In this document: piece after piece, positions 1 through 8,102 of the stretch
Numbering within the stretch: the first letter of the stretch is position 1
Layout of the letters: each line of letters begins with the position of its first letter
Origin: Thiomicrorhabdus sp. 6S3-12
Lineage (GTDB): Bacteria; Pseudomonadota; Gammaproteobacteria; Thiomicrospirales; Thiomicrospiraceae
Direction of reading: 5' to 3'
Length of the DNA: 64,000 nt
Assembly (NCBI RefSeq): GCF_017571475.1
Contig: NZ_JAGETW010000009.1
Location: 62,001 to 126,000, forward strand
The notes under the pieces: generated by a model
Told to the model about the DNA's origin: nothing
Seen by the model: the letters and a program-made list of their open reading frames with translations, nothing else
Database searches by the model: none
Program-made: the position numbers and the translations under genes

Positions 1-23
1 TATACATGTTTTGCTGAACACCT

Positions 24-110
24 GCCCAGGTGGCGAAATTGGTAGACGCAGGGGACTTAAAATCCCCCGGTAGAAATACCGTGCCGGTTCGATTCCGGCC
101 CTGGGCACCA
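24..110 (+). tRNA. tRNA-Leu (anticodon UAA)
   Basis: This is a class II tRNA of 87 nt with CCA encoded in the DNA. The acceptor arms GCCCAGG (24-30) and CCTGGGC (100-106) pair exactly. The anticodon loop CTTAAAA is closed by a GGGGA/TCCCC stem, putting anticodon TAA at 58-60. The variable arm is long (CGGTAGAAATACCG), as expected for leucine tRNA, and the T-loop GGTTCGATTCC is canonical. It stands alone, and no integrase or direct repeat marks it as an integration site. Confidence 0.97.
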
Positions 111-274
111 TTTATACTTCTTTATTCTTCTCAAGTTTCCAAGCAGATACTCTGCGATTTTTTTCGTCTGTAACTCCCTAAGCATGTAACTCTGTCGATT
201 ACTTAATTCGGATGAAGAGTTCCTGTACTTGAATGCTAAACACGTTACGACTTTATTATTGGTTTGTATGGCTC

Positions 275-703
275 TCAGCTCGTTTTGCTGATGAGATGGT
301 AAGCAAAGTCGATCCAGCACAGTATCAACACCAGTCCTCCGAACAAGAAAGCCTTTCTGCGTTTTGCCAGATTATTTGCGCCAAGGTGCACTGTCGTATG
401 CCAGAGCCGGGATACAACAAACAGCCAGCCGAGAACAAGTTGCAGCGGATCGAGACTCTGCGTGACATACACTGAAAGTACCAGAAGATAGAACAGGATC
501 GGCAATTCGAATAGGTTTTGATAGTGTTGTTCGGTTTGCGTCAGCGTATCCGGTAATTTCCCTCCGCGATTATGAAGAAAATAGCGCGGGTTTAAACCCT
601 CATGTGCAACTGCTTTGAAGCGTAAAAAGAGCATTCTTAAGCCGGTGTAAAAAGTTAATCCAAGCATGACCAGCATAGGATAAAAGATAAGATGCTGTTG
701 CAA
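275..703 (-). CDS. MAPEG family membrane protein
   Basis: This 142-residue protein is predicted to span the membrane four times, with hydrophobic segments near residues 5-25, 60-80, 82-100 and 115-135. The size, the segment layout and a charged, Arg/Asn-containing loop after the first segment (around FKAVAHEGLNPRYF) match the MAPEG family (membrane-associated proteins in eicosanoid and glutathione metabolism). Many bacterial MAPEG proteins have no known substrate, and none can be assigned here. The gene diverges from a TetR regulator across an 89-bp gap holding a perfect palindrome, so that regulator probably controls it. The family call is fairly safe; glutathione-dependent chemistry is not shown. 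Confidence 0.8.
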   Translation of the reverse strand: MQQHLIFYPMLVMLGLTFYTGLRMLFLRFKAVAHEGLNPRYFLHNRGGKLPDTLTQTEQHYQNLFELPILFYLLVLSVYVTQSLDPLQLVLGWLFVVSRLWHTTVHLGANNLAKRRKAFLFGGLVLILCWIDFAYHLISKTS

Positions 704-758
704 AATAGACTCCTTTAAGACCTTGTTAGTGGTTGTGATTTATCATAATTCTGCTAAC

Positions 759-778
759 AATATGTTCAAGAACATATT
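759..778. promoter_or_regulatory. Palindromic operator candidate between MAPEG and tetR genes
   Basis: AATATGTTC-AA-GAACATATT is a perfect 9-bp inverted repeat with a 2-bp spacer. It lies in the divergent gap, 56 bp from the MAPEG start and 15 bp from the tetR start. Size and position fit a TetR-family operator that would repress both genes. Binding by the neighbouring TetR protein is inferred from position. Confidence 0.65.
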
Positions 779-792
779 TTGGGGGAATGGCA

Positions 793-1371
793 ATGGCATG
801 GCCGCAGATGCAAAAGGCGAACACCAGAAAGCAGATTCTTGAATGTGCCGCCCAGCTTTTCAGTGAAAAAGGTTTTGACCGGGTCTCCATTGACGATGTG
901 ATGCGTAATGCGGGTCTTACCAGAGGCGGGTTTTATGCTCATTTTCATTCTAAAGAAGCTCTGTACGCAGAAGCGATTAAGATGGCTGCACAGCGAAGTG
1001 TGGCGGCAAAATTACCCGAAGCGTCGCTGACGGATACAGAAAAATTGCACTTTCTGCTGAGTAAATACCTCAATGTTATGCATCTGTCTGCCGATGAACC
1101 GTCTTGCCCGTTGGCCTTTATGGCGACGGATGTTGCGCATCAGAATGATGAAGTGCGCGATGTTTACACCAGGATTTACAAGCGGCTGGTTGTTTTTATC
1201 GCAAAACTGATGGGAGAGTCTGCAGACAGTGATCGGGTCTTAGCCTTGACGGCTATGATGATCGGCGGTGTGGCGGTGGCAAATTCACTGCAGGACGAGA
1301 AAATGGTAACGAAGCTGTTAGCGGCGTGCCGCAAGTTCGGGGATGAGTTGATTCAGGATGAAAAAGGTTAG
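793..1371 (+). CDS. TetR/AcrR family transcriptional regulator
   Basis: This is a one-domain repressor of about 192 residues. The N-terminal TetR helix-turn-helix covers roughly residues 10-58 (TRKQILECAAQLFSEKGF, then a recognition helix around LTRGGFYAHFHSKEALY). The rest is a helical ligand-binding region with a Cys in the stretch SADEPSCPLAF. An ATG at 787 is also in frame, but GGGGGA at 781-786 would lie only 0-1 nt from it. ATG 793 has proper spacing and is preferred. The gene diverges from the MAPEG gene with a 9+9 bp palindrome between them, which suggests self-repression and control of MAPEG. The ligand is unknown. Confidence 0.88.
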   Translation: MAWPQMQKANTRKQILECAAQLFSEKGFDRVSIDDVMRNAGLTRGGFYAHFHSKEALYAEAIKMAAQRSVAAKLPEASLTDTEKLHFLLSKYLNVMHLSADEPSCPLAFMATDVAHQNDEVRDVYTRIYKRLVVFIAKLMGESADSDRVLALTAMMIGGVAVANSLQDEKMVTKLLAACRKFGDELIQDEKG

Positions 1372-1422
1372 CATCGTCGATGCATAGTCGGCCTTAGGAG
1401 GCCAAGTCAGATTCGACAGCAG

Positions 1423-4155
1423 TTAATGGCTTGGTTTACGGTTGTATTGCCGTATATAACCGACGATTTCCGAGTAGGGCTGCGGCTTTGAGAACAGATA
1501 GCCCTGGTAGAGATGACAGCCCATCTTTTCCAGAATGTGTTTGTGTTCTTCGCTTTCTACGCCTTCGGCAACAATGTCCAGACCCAGTTCGTTGGCGAGT
1601 GCGATGGTATTTTTCGTCAGTACCGCAGCGCTTTTGTCTTCGAGAATTTCAAACACAAAGGATTTATCGATTTTAACCTGGGAGAAAGGCAGGTTTTTCA
1701 AACTCAGCAGCGACGAGAAGCCGGTACCGAAATCATCCAGTGCAAACTGAATTCCTTTGTTAATAAACATTTTCATCAGTTTTTCTGCGGTCATGGCATT
1801 TGAGATAACCATGCTTTCGGTTAATTCGAATTTAAGCAATCCTTGCGGAATATGATAATTCTGCAGCAGGCCGGAGACTCGATTGTAGAATTCGTCCTGA
1901 TAGAGCTGTTTGGCGCTGACGTTGACCGAAATCGGAATGCCGCTCAACACTGTCGACGCCTGCCATTTTTCAATGGTATGGCAGGCTTCCTCTATGACCC
2001 AGAGTCCGAGTTCTTCGATGAAACCGCTGTCTTCGGCAAGCGGAATAAAGTCATCCGGGAACAGCAGTCCGTATTGCGGATGGTTCCAGCGAATCAGCGC
2101 TTCAACGCCTTTAACTTGCTTGCTGCGATCGTGTTGAGGTTGGTAATACAGGGTGAATTCGCGATTTAACAGGGCGGTTTTGAAACGGGTCTGCAAATCT
2201 CTGCGACGACTGAATTTTTCCAGCAGGGTTTTAGTCAGAAATTGAACCTGATTGTGGCCATGCTGTTTCGCTTCATGGGTGGTGCTTTCCGCACTTAGAA
2301 GAATGTTATCGACCGTGGTTAAGCCGTTGTTGCCGAAGGTCAGGGCTCCAATGGATAGGCCGATATGATATTCTTCCTGATTGATTTTGATCGCCTTACT
2401 GGTCAATTGCAGTAATTTCGCGCTAAGATCACGAAGTTTCTGTTCAATTTCCTCGTCGCTGCCGATATCCAGTAGCAATATACCAAAACGGTCGCTGCCG
2501 AAACGGGCAAGAACTTCGTTGGCCTGTAATAGCGACTTCAGTTTTGCGGAAAAGATTTTCAGCAGCTGGTTGCCGAGCTCGAATCCTTCAATGTCGTTGA
2601 TGAACTTAAAGCGGTTGATATTGATATACAGAAGACCGCCGCTCTTTTCCGAGCACAGAGCGCTTTTCAGATTCGCTTCCAGATAGTTCTCAAACAGGCT
2701 GCGGTTGACCAGTCCGGTAAGCGAGTCATAGGAAGATAGAAGTTTGATTTTTTCCTGGTCTTTTTTATGTCCGGTGACATCGTAGAAAGAACCGACAAAA
2801 AAGCGGATCTTGTGGAAGTTGTCTTCGACAACGCTGATGGTCAGATTCTCACAGTATTCCTCGCCGTTTTTCTTGCGGTTCCAGATCTCTCCCTGCCATT
2901 TACGCTTACTTAGAAGTTCGTCCCACATTGCGCTGTAGAATGCTTTGTCCTGCCTGCCGGAGCTTAAAAGCGACGGCGATTTTCCGATGACTTCTTCCTC
3001 TTTATAGCCGGTTAAACGGGTGAATTCGGAATTCACTTTACAGATTTTGCCTTTAGCGTTGGTGATCAGCATCGCGGTTTTGGCGTCAAAAACGTTGGCA
3101 GCGATTAATCGTGATTGAATGTTGCGTATTAAAATCAGACCGATAATACTCAGGAAGAGAAAAATCAGCGTAGTGAGTGCAATATTGAGCAGTAAATCGT
3201 TCTTTAAGCGGTCCAGCAGAGGCGCTGATGAACGAGCTACCACATAACCGAAGAAATGATTGGAGAGATCGTTGATCGGTGTAAACGTAATCGTATAGGA
3301 ATGGCCTTGCAGATTTTGAGTTTCAATAAATTTCTGTTTAGTGTCGAGTTTTTCGAGAAGATTGCCGTTGGCCGAAATGCTCTCCAGTGAGGATAGAAAA
3401 ACCGCGGACAGCGGCGCCTTATCGAAAAAATATTCGCGGTTCGGGTCTTCCAGGTACCAGCCCGGAGCGAAATCTAAACTCTTGTAACTGTCCTTAAAGT
3501 CCTCAAGCAGCATGTTTTTTAAGCCCGGAGTCAGCAGAAATGCGAGCTCTTGCGAGGCATCCAGTGCGTTAAAGTTTTTCTTGATCTGTTCGAGTTTGGT
3601 GCTGAGTTCGAAAGCGCCAATATGGTGTCCATGGATGAACAGCGGTTGCACATAGCGATAGCCGGATACCACTTTGCCGAGTTCGAAACCGGAAACCACT
3701 TTTTTATAGGTGTTGACCAGACGATATGAGTTACGGACTTCATTGAGGTTGTCTCCGAAGTGCTCCGGGGCGTGCATCCGTAAAAAACTGGTGCCGTCAG
3801 GCAAAACGAAGTGTAGCTGATGGATACCGGTTTCACGCAATTTTTCATAATAAGGCTGCATCAGATCGTACAGTTGTCTGCGCAAAACTGCGCGCTGAGG
3901 ATGATCTGCTTGTGAGGCACGATTAATAATGGAGAGGATTTGCGGATTTTCGGAGATAAACGTTGCGCTGGGCTTGTCGTGATCGATCAGAATGGCAGCT
4001 TTCCACAATTCGTCGAATTTAAACCATTTATCCTCAATAAGGTGTTCTTGATGAGCGGTATTGCGCTCGAGAATATAGAGTATTGAGGTCAGATAACCGA
4101 CACCTAAAACGAGTGCAAGCAGCGACTTGAGCATTTTAGTATTGGTTAAGAGCAC
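1423..4155 (-). CDS. Membrane c-di-GMP phosphodiesterase (dCache-PAS-degenerate GGDEF-EAL)
   Basis: This is a 910-residue sensor enzyme of the inner membrane. A first TM segment (about residues 9-28) and a second (about 322-345) bracket a periplasmic region resembling a double-Cache sensor, with a segment LHFVLPDGTSFLRMHAPE typical of such domains. A PAS domain follows (about 355-465), then a GGDEF domain near 475-640 and an EAL domain near 655-900. The GGDEF active-site loop reads GSDRF (near residue 552), so cyclase activity is unlikely. The EAL domain keeps EALIRW, NVSAKQL, ELTES, DDFGTGFSS and EGVE, so it should hydrolyse c-di-GMP. It is monocistronic and divides tetR from the dapE operon. 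The signal sensed is unknown. Confidence 0.92.
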   Translation of the reverse strand: MLLTNTKMLKSLLALVLGVGYLTSILYILERNTAHQEHLIEDKWFKFDELWKAAILIDHDKPSATFISENPQILSIINRASQADHPQRAVLRRQLYDLMQPYYEKLRETGIHQLHFVLPDGTSFLRMHAPEHFGDNLNEVRNSYRLVNTYKKVVSGFELGKVVSGYRYVQPLFIHGHHIGAFELSTKLEQIKKNFNALDASQELAFLLTPGLKNMLLEDFKDSYKSLDFAPGWYLEDPNREYFFDKAPLSAVFLSSLESISANGNLLEKLDTKQKFIETQNLQGHSYTITFTPINDLSNHFFGYVVARSSAPLLDRLKNDLLLNIALTTLIFLFLSIIGLILIRNIQSRLIAANVFDAKTAMLITNAKGKICKVNSEFTRLTGYKEEEVIGKSPSLLSSGRQDKAFYSAMWDELLSKRKWQGEIWNRKKNGEEYCENLTISVVEDNFHKIRFFVGSFYDVTGHKKDQEKIKLLSSYDSLTGLVNRSLFENYLEANLKSALCSEKSGGLLYININRFKFINDIEGFELGNQLLKIFSAKLKSLLQANEVLARFGSDRFGILLLDIGSDEEIEQKLRDLSAKLLQLTSKAIKINQEEYHIGLSIGALTFGNNGLTTVDNILLSAESTTHEAKQHGHNQVQFLTKTLLEKFSRRRDLQTRFKTALLNREFTLYYQPQHDRSKQVKGVEALIRWNHPQYGLLFPDDFIPLAEDSGFIEELGLWVIEEACHTIEKWQASTVLSGIPISVNVSAKQLYQDEFYNRVSGLLQNYHIPQGLLKFELTESMVISNAMTAEKLMKMFINKGIQFALDDFGTGFSSLLSLKNLPFSQVKIDKSFVFEILEDKSAAVLTKNTIALANELGLDIVAEGVESEEHKHILEKMGCHLYQGYLFSKPQPYSEIVGYIRQYNRKPSH

Positions 4156-4262
4156 TCTTTCTCCAAAGTTTGATTTTACGGTGGTTTGAATTGTGGAAAA
4201 GGGCTTTATCGGAGCGAATCAATCGCGAGCAGCGATATAAGCCTAATATTTATGTGGATTCT

Positions 4263-4285
4263 ACAGATAAATTGCTTTTATCTGT
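4263..4285. repeat. Perfect 9-bp inverted repeat upstream of the EAL gene
   Basis: ACAGATAAA and TTTATCTGT flank a 5-nt loop, about 110 bp upstream of the phosphodiesterase start. Neither strand shows a following U-run, so a terminator is unlikely. An operator or a leader hairpin are both possible. Confidence 0.4.
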
Positions 4286-4379
4286 ACAGTAAAAAAAATA
4301 ACGCTTGTTAGTCGTTTATTCAATAAAGCAACGCGATTCGCAGTTGGTTGAAAATGGACAACGTTAATTGAAGGTAAAG

Positions 4380-4397
4380 ACGCGGTCTACACCGCGT
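4380..4397 (-). terminator. Hairpin downstream of the dapE operon
   Basis: ACGCGGT-ctac-ACCGCGT is a 7-bp GC-rich stem with a tetraloop, 43 nt beyond the stop of the small membrane-protein gene. Read on the minus strand it is followed by CTTTACCTTC, a poor U-tract, so termination is plausible but weakly supported. Confidence 0.4.
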
Positions 4398-4439
4398 TTT
4401 GACAAATGGGGGTAGAGAGATAGGTAAACCAGTTTCTGA

Positions 4440-4688
4440 TTAGTGCTGTCGATCCAGACGTTCAATCGGGAAAAGCGCATCGAATGCGGCGCCAAGCCCG
4501 TAAACGAAAACAAAAATCAGTACAAACACAATCAGAATCGAGCGAGCAGTTTTGTTGTCGATAAATTTTGCTTTCCAGTTTTCGCTTTTGACCAGCGGCC
4601 AGATAAAGTAGAGAAATATAAGCAGTGCAAAAATCTGCAGAGCAATCAGAAAATACTGTACGCCAGCCGGTAGGTCATTTTCCTGCAC
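4440..4688 (-). CDS. Small two-TM membrane protein of unknown function
   Basis: This is an 82-residue protein with two hydrophobic segments, about residues 11-32 (FLIALQIFALLIFLYFIWPL) and 49-70 (ILIVFVLIFVFVYGLGAAF). A basic loop joins them (KSENWKAKFIDNKTARS), and the tail is charged. I do not recognise the family. The gene begins 12 bp after the dapE stop on the same strand, so it is almost certainly co-transcribed with dapE. Nothing in the sequence ties it to lysine synthesis. Codon use resembles its neighbours and the reading frame is clean. Confidence 0.7.
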   Translation of the reverse strand: MQENDLPAGVQYFLIALQIFALLIFLYFIWPLVKSENWKAKFIDNKTARSILIVFVLIFVFVYGLGAAFDALFPIERLDRQH

Positions 4689-4700
4689 GAGAATTCCTTT

Positions 4701-5834
4701 TTATTTAACCAACAGATTGATCATGATCTGATAATAGATGTCGGTCAGTTTATTCAGATCTGACACGCTGACGCATTCATTCACTTTGTGAATAGTGTCG
4801 TTTAAGGGCCCCAGTTCGATCGTTTGAGCGCCGGTCGGCGCGATAAAACGTCCATCGGAGGTTCCGCCGCCGGTCGACAGCTCCGGTTCGTAGCCGACAA
4901 TCGAATGACACGCCTGTTTAACGGCTTGAATGAGTTCACCGTCTCCCTCGGTGATAAACGGGTTGCCGGAAAGATTCCATTCAAGGTCGTAGTCCAGATT
5001 GTGATGGTCGAGCACAGCCTGCACGCTTTGCTGTAGCGCTTCTGCGGTATGTTCGGTCGAGAAGCGGAAATTAAACAGGACTTCAATTTCTCCCGGAATA
5101 ACGTTGGTGACGCCAGTTCCTGCATGGATGTTGGAAACCTGAAAAGAGGTCGGCGGGAAATATTCGTTGCCGTGATCCCAGTTAATGTTAACCAGTTGCT
5201 CCAGCGCCGGCGCCAGATTATGAATCGGGTTGTCAGCAAGATCCGGATAGGCGATATGTCCCTGAATGCCTTTTACGATCAGCTTGCCGTTCAAGGATCC
5301 GCGGCGTCCGTTTTTGATTGAATCGGCCAGTTTTTTAGAGCTGGAAGGTTCGCCAACCAGGCAGTATTCGAATTTTTCGTTACGCGCTTCGAGCGTTTCG
5401 ATCACTTTTACCGTACCGTCAACCGCCGGGCCTTCTTCGTCACTGGTGATCAGAAAGGCGATTGATCCTCTGTGCTCAGGGTAGGATTCGACAAAGCGTT
5501 TGCTTGCCGCCATAAAACAGGCGATGGAGCTCTTCATGTCGGCTGCGCCGCGACCGTACAGCATATCACCTTCGATATGGGCTGAAAACGGCGGGAATGT
5601 CCAGGCGTCCAGCGGCCCGGTCGGTACGACATCGGTATGACCGGCAAAGACCAGGCAAGGGCTTTCGTTACCGCGGCGAGACCAGAGATTCGTGACTTCC
5701 CCAAAAGGCATGGATTCGTTTTTGAATCCCAGAGGCTCAAGGTAGTCTGCAATCATCTGCTGACAGCCTTTATCATCTGGGGTTACGGAATCAACTTGAA
5801 TTAATGCTTGGGCCAGGTCAATGGTTTCGCTCAT
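4701..5834 (-). CDS. dapE: Succinyl-diaminopimelate desuccinylase
   Basis: DapE removes succinate from N-succinyl-LL-2,6-diaminopimelate in the succinylase branch of lysine and peptidoglycan-precursor synthesis, in the cytoplasm. At 377 residues it matches the usual length. M20 metallopeptidase motifs are all visible: AGHTDVVPTGP (metal His and catalytic Asp, near residue 67), GRGAADMKSS (bridging Asp), DEEGPA (catalytic Glu and metal Glu), GEPSSS (metal Glu) and the C-terminal STGGGTSDGRF with a later TIHKVNE (metal His). The lid/dimerisation domain lies between roughly residues 180 and 295. It sits 100 bp downstream of the Spx-like gene. The partner enzyme DapD lies nearby, on the plus strand. 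Confidence 0.97.
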   Translation of the reverse strand: MSETIDLAQALIQVDSVTPDDKGCQQMIADYLEPLGFKNESMPFGEVTNLWSRRGNESPCLVFAGHTDVVPTGPLDAWTFPPFSAHIEGDMLYGRGAADMKSSIACFMAASKRFVESYPEHRGSIAFLITSDEEGPAVDGTVKVIETLEARNEKFEYCLVGEPSSSKKLADSIKNGRRGSLNGKLIVKGIQGHIAYPDLADNPIHNLAPALEQLVNINWDHGNEYFPPTSFQVSNIHAGTGVTNVIPGEIEVLFNFRFSTEHTAEALQQSVQAVLDHHNLDYDLEWNLSGNPFITEGDGELIQAVKQACHSIVGYEPELSTGGGTSDGRFIAPTGAQTIELGPLNDTIHKVNECVSVSDLNKLTDIYYQIMINLLVK

Positions 5835-5934
5835 GACTCTCTCATTTGGTAGTGTTTTTTTGAAGAAATTTTATTTTAGGCATTGAAGGCGTTTTTGAGA
5901 AGCATAACGCACAGATGCTGTACGGTTTAATGTT

Positions 5935-6282
5935 TTATATCAACTGTTTGTATTCAGCTTCTTTAAAACCGATTAGCAGGGCGTCGCCTTTCTCAAGTAC
6001 CGGGCGCTTGATCAAGGTCGGCTGCTGCAGAATGATTTCCAATGCTTGCGGCGAGTTTTCCAGCAGAGCGGCTTTTTGCTGTTCGTCAAGATTGCGCCAG
6101 CTGGTACTGCGTTTATTGATTAGGTCGGTAAGTGTGACCTTTTGCAGCCATGCATTGACCTGCTCTGTCTCCAGTCCGTCCTTACGAAAGTCATGAAACT
6201 GATAGGGGACGTTCTGTGAGTCTAGGAACTTGCGGGCTTTTTTAATCGTGTCGCAATTGGCGATGCCGTACATTGTCGTCAT
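5935..6282 (-). CDS. ArsC/Spx family protein (YffB-like)
   Basis: This 115-residue thioredoxin-fold protein opens MTTMYGIANCDTIKKARKFL. The single Cys (residue 10) sits in NCDT, as in E. coli YffB, rather than in the CxxC of Spx or the CSKS of arsenate reductase. It also has DFRKDGLE and KRPVLEKGDALLIGF, which match the ArsC-fold C-terminal strand with Arg. YffB proteins commonly sit next to dapE, as here, but their activity is not settled and a glutathione-dependent thiol reductase has been suggested. It is probably transcribed with dapE and the small membrane protein, from a promoter in the gap shared with dapD. Confidence 0.88.
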   Translation of the reverse strand: MTTMYGIANCDTIKKARKFLDSQNVPYQFHDFRKDGLETEQVNAWLQKVTLTDLINKRSTSWRNLDEQQKAALLENSPQALEIILQQPTLIKRPVLEKGDALLIGFKEAEYKQLI

Positions 6283-6430
6283 TGGAATGGCTTCTCCGTT
6301 TTGATCCGTTAAAGTCGGGCAATTATACGGCTTTATGATTCGTTGTGAAAAATACTCTGTTGAAATAGTCGCTTAAAATTCTGTGCACCATAACTTTGAC
6401 TTGTGCCTGGCGAAATTACCGGTTTGATTT

Positions 6431-6459
6431 TTGTATCTCTACGGCCGACAGGTTATACT
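6431..6459 (+). promoter_or_regulatory. Sigma-70 type promoter of dapD
   Basis: TTGTAT (6431-6436), a 17-bp spacer and TATACT (6454-6459) lie 42 bp before the dapD ATG. The hexamers and spacing are near consensus and orientation is correct. Confidence 0.6.
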
Positions 6460-6501
6460 CTCGGGTTTATCTGTTGTTAACCTTGTAAAGAGATTTGAAT
6501 T

Positions 6502-7401
6502 ATGACAATCAAGCGAATTGGACACCGTTATAGCGATGCAAAAACCGGCGTTACATTGGATGTGTGGTTTCCGCGCTCTAATAAAGAGATTGCGCGTAAC
6601 TGTTTGGCTCTTAAGGCGGGCATTATCAAAAGCGATTTTGTTACCGTAGAGATCGAATCAGTCGACGATGCGCCAAAATCTGCTGAAGAAGCGTATCTTC
6701 GTCTTCACCTGCTATCTGAATGTGCCTATAAGCCGCATGACATCAACCTGGACGGTGTTTTCGGCCTGTTGACCAATGTCGCTTGGACCAATGCCGGTCC
6801 TGTTTTGCCGTCGGAAGTTGAAAACCTGCGTGAAGCGATCCAGGAAGAAATGCTTCAGTTGACTGTGACTTCGATCGATAAATTCCCGCGTATGGTTGAT
6901 TACGTGATACCGGAAGGTGTTCGTATCGGTGATGCCGACCGTGTTCGTCTTGGGGCTCACCTTGCACCGGGAACAACGATCATGCATGAAGGGTTTGTTA
7001 ACTTCAATGCCGGTACTTTGGGGCAGTCAATGGTTGAAGGCCGAATTTCTGCCGGTGTTGTGGTGGACGATCATACCGATATCGGTGGTGGTGCATCGAT
7101 TATGGGAACGCTTTCCGGTGGCGGTAAGCAGGTAATCTCTATGGGGCAGCGCAACCTGTTGGGTGCAAATGCCGGTCTGGGTATTTCCCTGGGTGACGAC
7201 TGTATTGTGGAATCCGGATTGTATCTGACCGCGGGTACCAAGGTTCAGATGCCTGATGGTTCTGTTGTTTCTGCTCGCGAACTGTCTGGACAATCGAAAC
7301 TGTTGTTCCGTCGTCACAGCCAAACCGGTCAGGTACAGGCAATCGTAACCGACGGTACTCTATGGGGTGGACTAAATAGCGTTCTGCACAGTAACGACTG
7401 A
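6502..7401 (+). CDS. dapD: 2,3,4,5-tetrahydropyridine-2,6-dicarboxylate N-succinyltransferase
   Basis: DapD succinylates tetrahydrodipicolinate with succinyl-CoA, the step that commits carbon to the succinylase DAP route; DapE acts later in it. The 299-residue protein has an N-terminal mixed domain (about residues 1-135) and a left-handed beta-helix of hexapeptide repeats (about 140-260), with motifs such as VRIGDADRVRLGAHLAPG, FNAGTLGQSMVEGRIS and TDIGGGASIMGTLSGGG. It resembles the Pseudomonas/actinobacterial DapD type more than the enterobacterial one, but is shorter than the roughly 344-residue Pseudomonas form. It has its own promoter and a terminator, so it is likely a single-gene unit. 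Confidence 0.95.
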   Translation: MTIKRIGHRYSDAKTGVTLDVWFPRSNKEIARNCLALKAGIIKSDFVTVEIESVDDAPKSAEEAYLRLHLLSECAYKPHDINLDGVFGLLTNVAWTNAGPVLPSEVENLREAIQEEMLQLTVTSIDKFPRMVDYVIPEGVRIGDADRVRLGAHLAPGTTIMHEGFVNFNAGTLGQSMVEGRISAGVVVDDHTDIGGGASIMGTLSGGGKQVISMGQRNLLGANAGLGISLGDDCIVESGLYLTAGTKVQMPDGSVVSARELSGQSKLLFRRHSQTGQVQAIVTDGTLWGGLNSVLHSND

Positions 7402-7442
7402 TTTATCCCCGCTTGTCGTCCGGCCGTTCCGGCTGGGCGTAT

Positions 7443-7470
7443 AAGGCGTCAGGCTTCTCCTGCGCCTTTT
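7443..7470 (+). terminator. Rho-independent terminator after dapD
   Basis: AAGGCG-T-CAGG, a 5-nt loop CTTCT and CCTG-CGCCTT form a stem with one bulged T, followed by TT and CCC. It lies 42 bp after the dapD stop. Confidence 0.6.
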
Positions 7471-7600
7471 CCCAACTTTATTTCTTAACGTATTGCACGT
7501 TTTTTCCAGATATCTCATTGATGTTGTCAGTCAGTGTCTTTTAGCAGGCGCTTGCGCTGATATAATGCGTTGGATTTTTAATTTAATAGTGAAGGGTCGT

Positions 7601-7978
7601 ATGTCAGCTGTATTCGGAATGGATCATATTAGCCTTTTGGTGCAGGATGCGGACAAAGCCGCAACTTTTTATCAGAATATTCTTGGCCTTACTGTGCTTG
7701 AACGCCCGAACCTTGGTTTTCCCGGTTTCTGGTTGGATTTTGGGGCAGGACAGTCACTGCACCTGTTGCAGGTAAGTCGAGAGCATGTTCTCAATGATCG
7801 GCTCCCGGAGCATGGCGGGCGTGATTTTCATTTTGCCCTGCGGGTCAGAGAACTGGAGAGTTTTGTCGATAAGCTGGAACAGGCGGGAATCGCTTATACG
7901 AAAAGCCGTTCCGGAAGAAAAGCGTTGTTTTTCAGGGATTTGGACGGCAATGCAATTGAATTGACTCAGGTTGATTGA
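7601..7978 (+). CDS. VOC (glyoxalase/bleomycin-resistance fold) protein
   Basis: This 125-residue protein is made of two beta-alpha-beta-beta-beta units. It opens with FGMDHISLLVQDADKAATFYQNILGL, where His is a likely first metal ligand, and ends KALFFRDLDGNAIELTQ, which supplies the usual terminal Glu. A middle HFALRV may supply a second His. Substrate cannot be deduced; dioxygenase, isomerase and thiol-transferase members share this fold. An in-frame upstream ATG (7493) would add 36 residues, but a TATAAT at 7561-7566 lies inside that extension and the VOC fold starts only after 7601. The ATG at 7601 follows GAAGGG. Confidence 0.85.
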   Translation: MSAVFGMDHISLLVQDADKAATFYQNILGLTVLERPNLGFPGFWLDFGAGQSLHLLQVSREHVLNDRLPEHGGRDFHFALRVRELESFVDKLEQAGIAYTKSRSGRKALFFRDLDGNAIELTQVD

Positions 7979-8102
7979 TTTGCAGAATTGATTTGCAATT
8001 TAGCCGGTACACTTGCTCTGGCAGAGAGTGGAATCGGCTATGTCTCCCGTGGTTGCAGAGATTAAATGGCCGCAGTGTCCTACTGTGCGGTCACTGCTGG
8101 AT

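Noticed and set aside
24-110. tRNA-Leu gene as the attachment site of an integrated element
   Set aside because: No integrase is nearby, no direct repeat of the tRNA 3' end was seen downstream, and the following genes look chromosomal.
8013-8102. Small plus-strand frame and imperfect hairpin between the VOC gene and glnD
   Set aside because: The frame runs into glnD antisense, and the hairpin (near 8070-8090) is only about 5 bp with mismatches, too weak to call.
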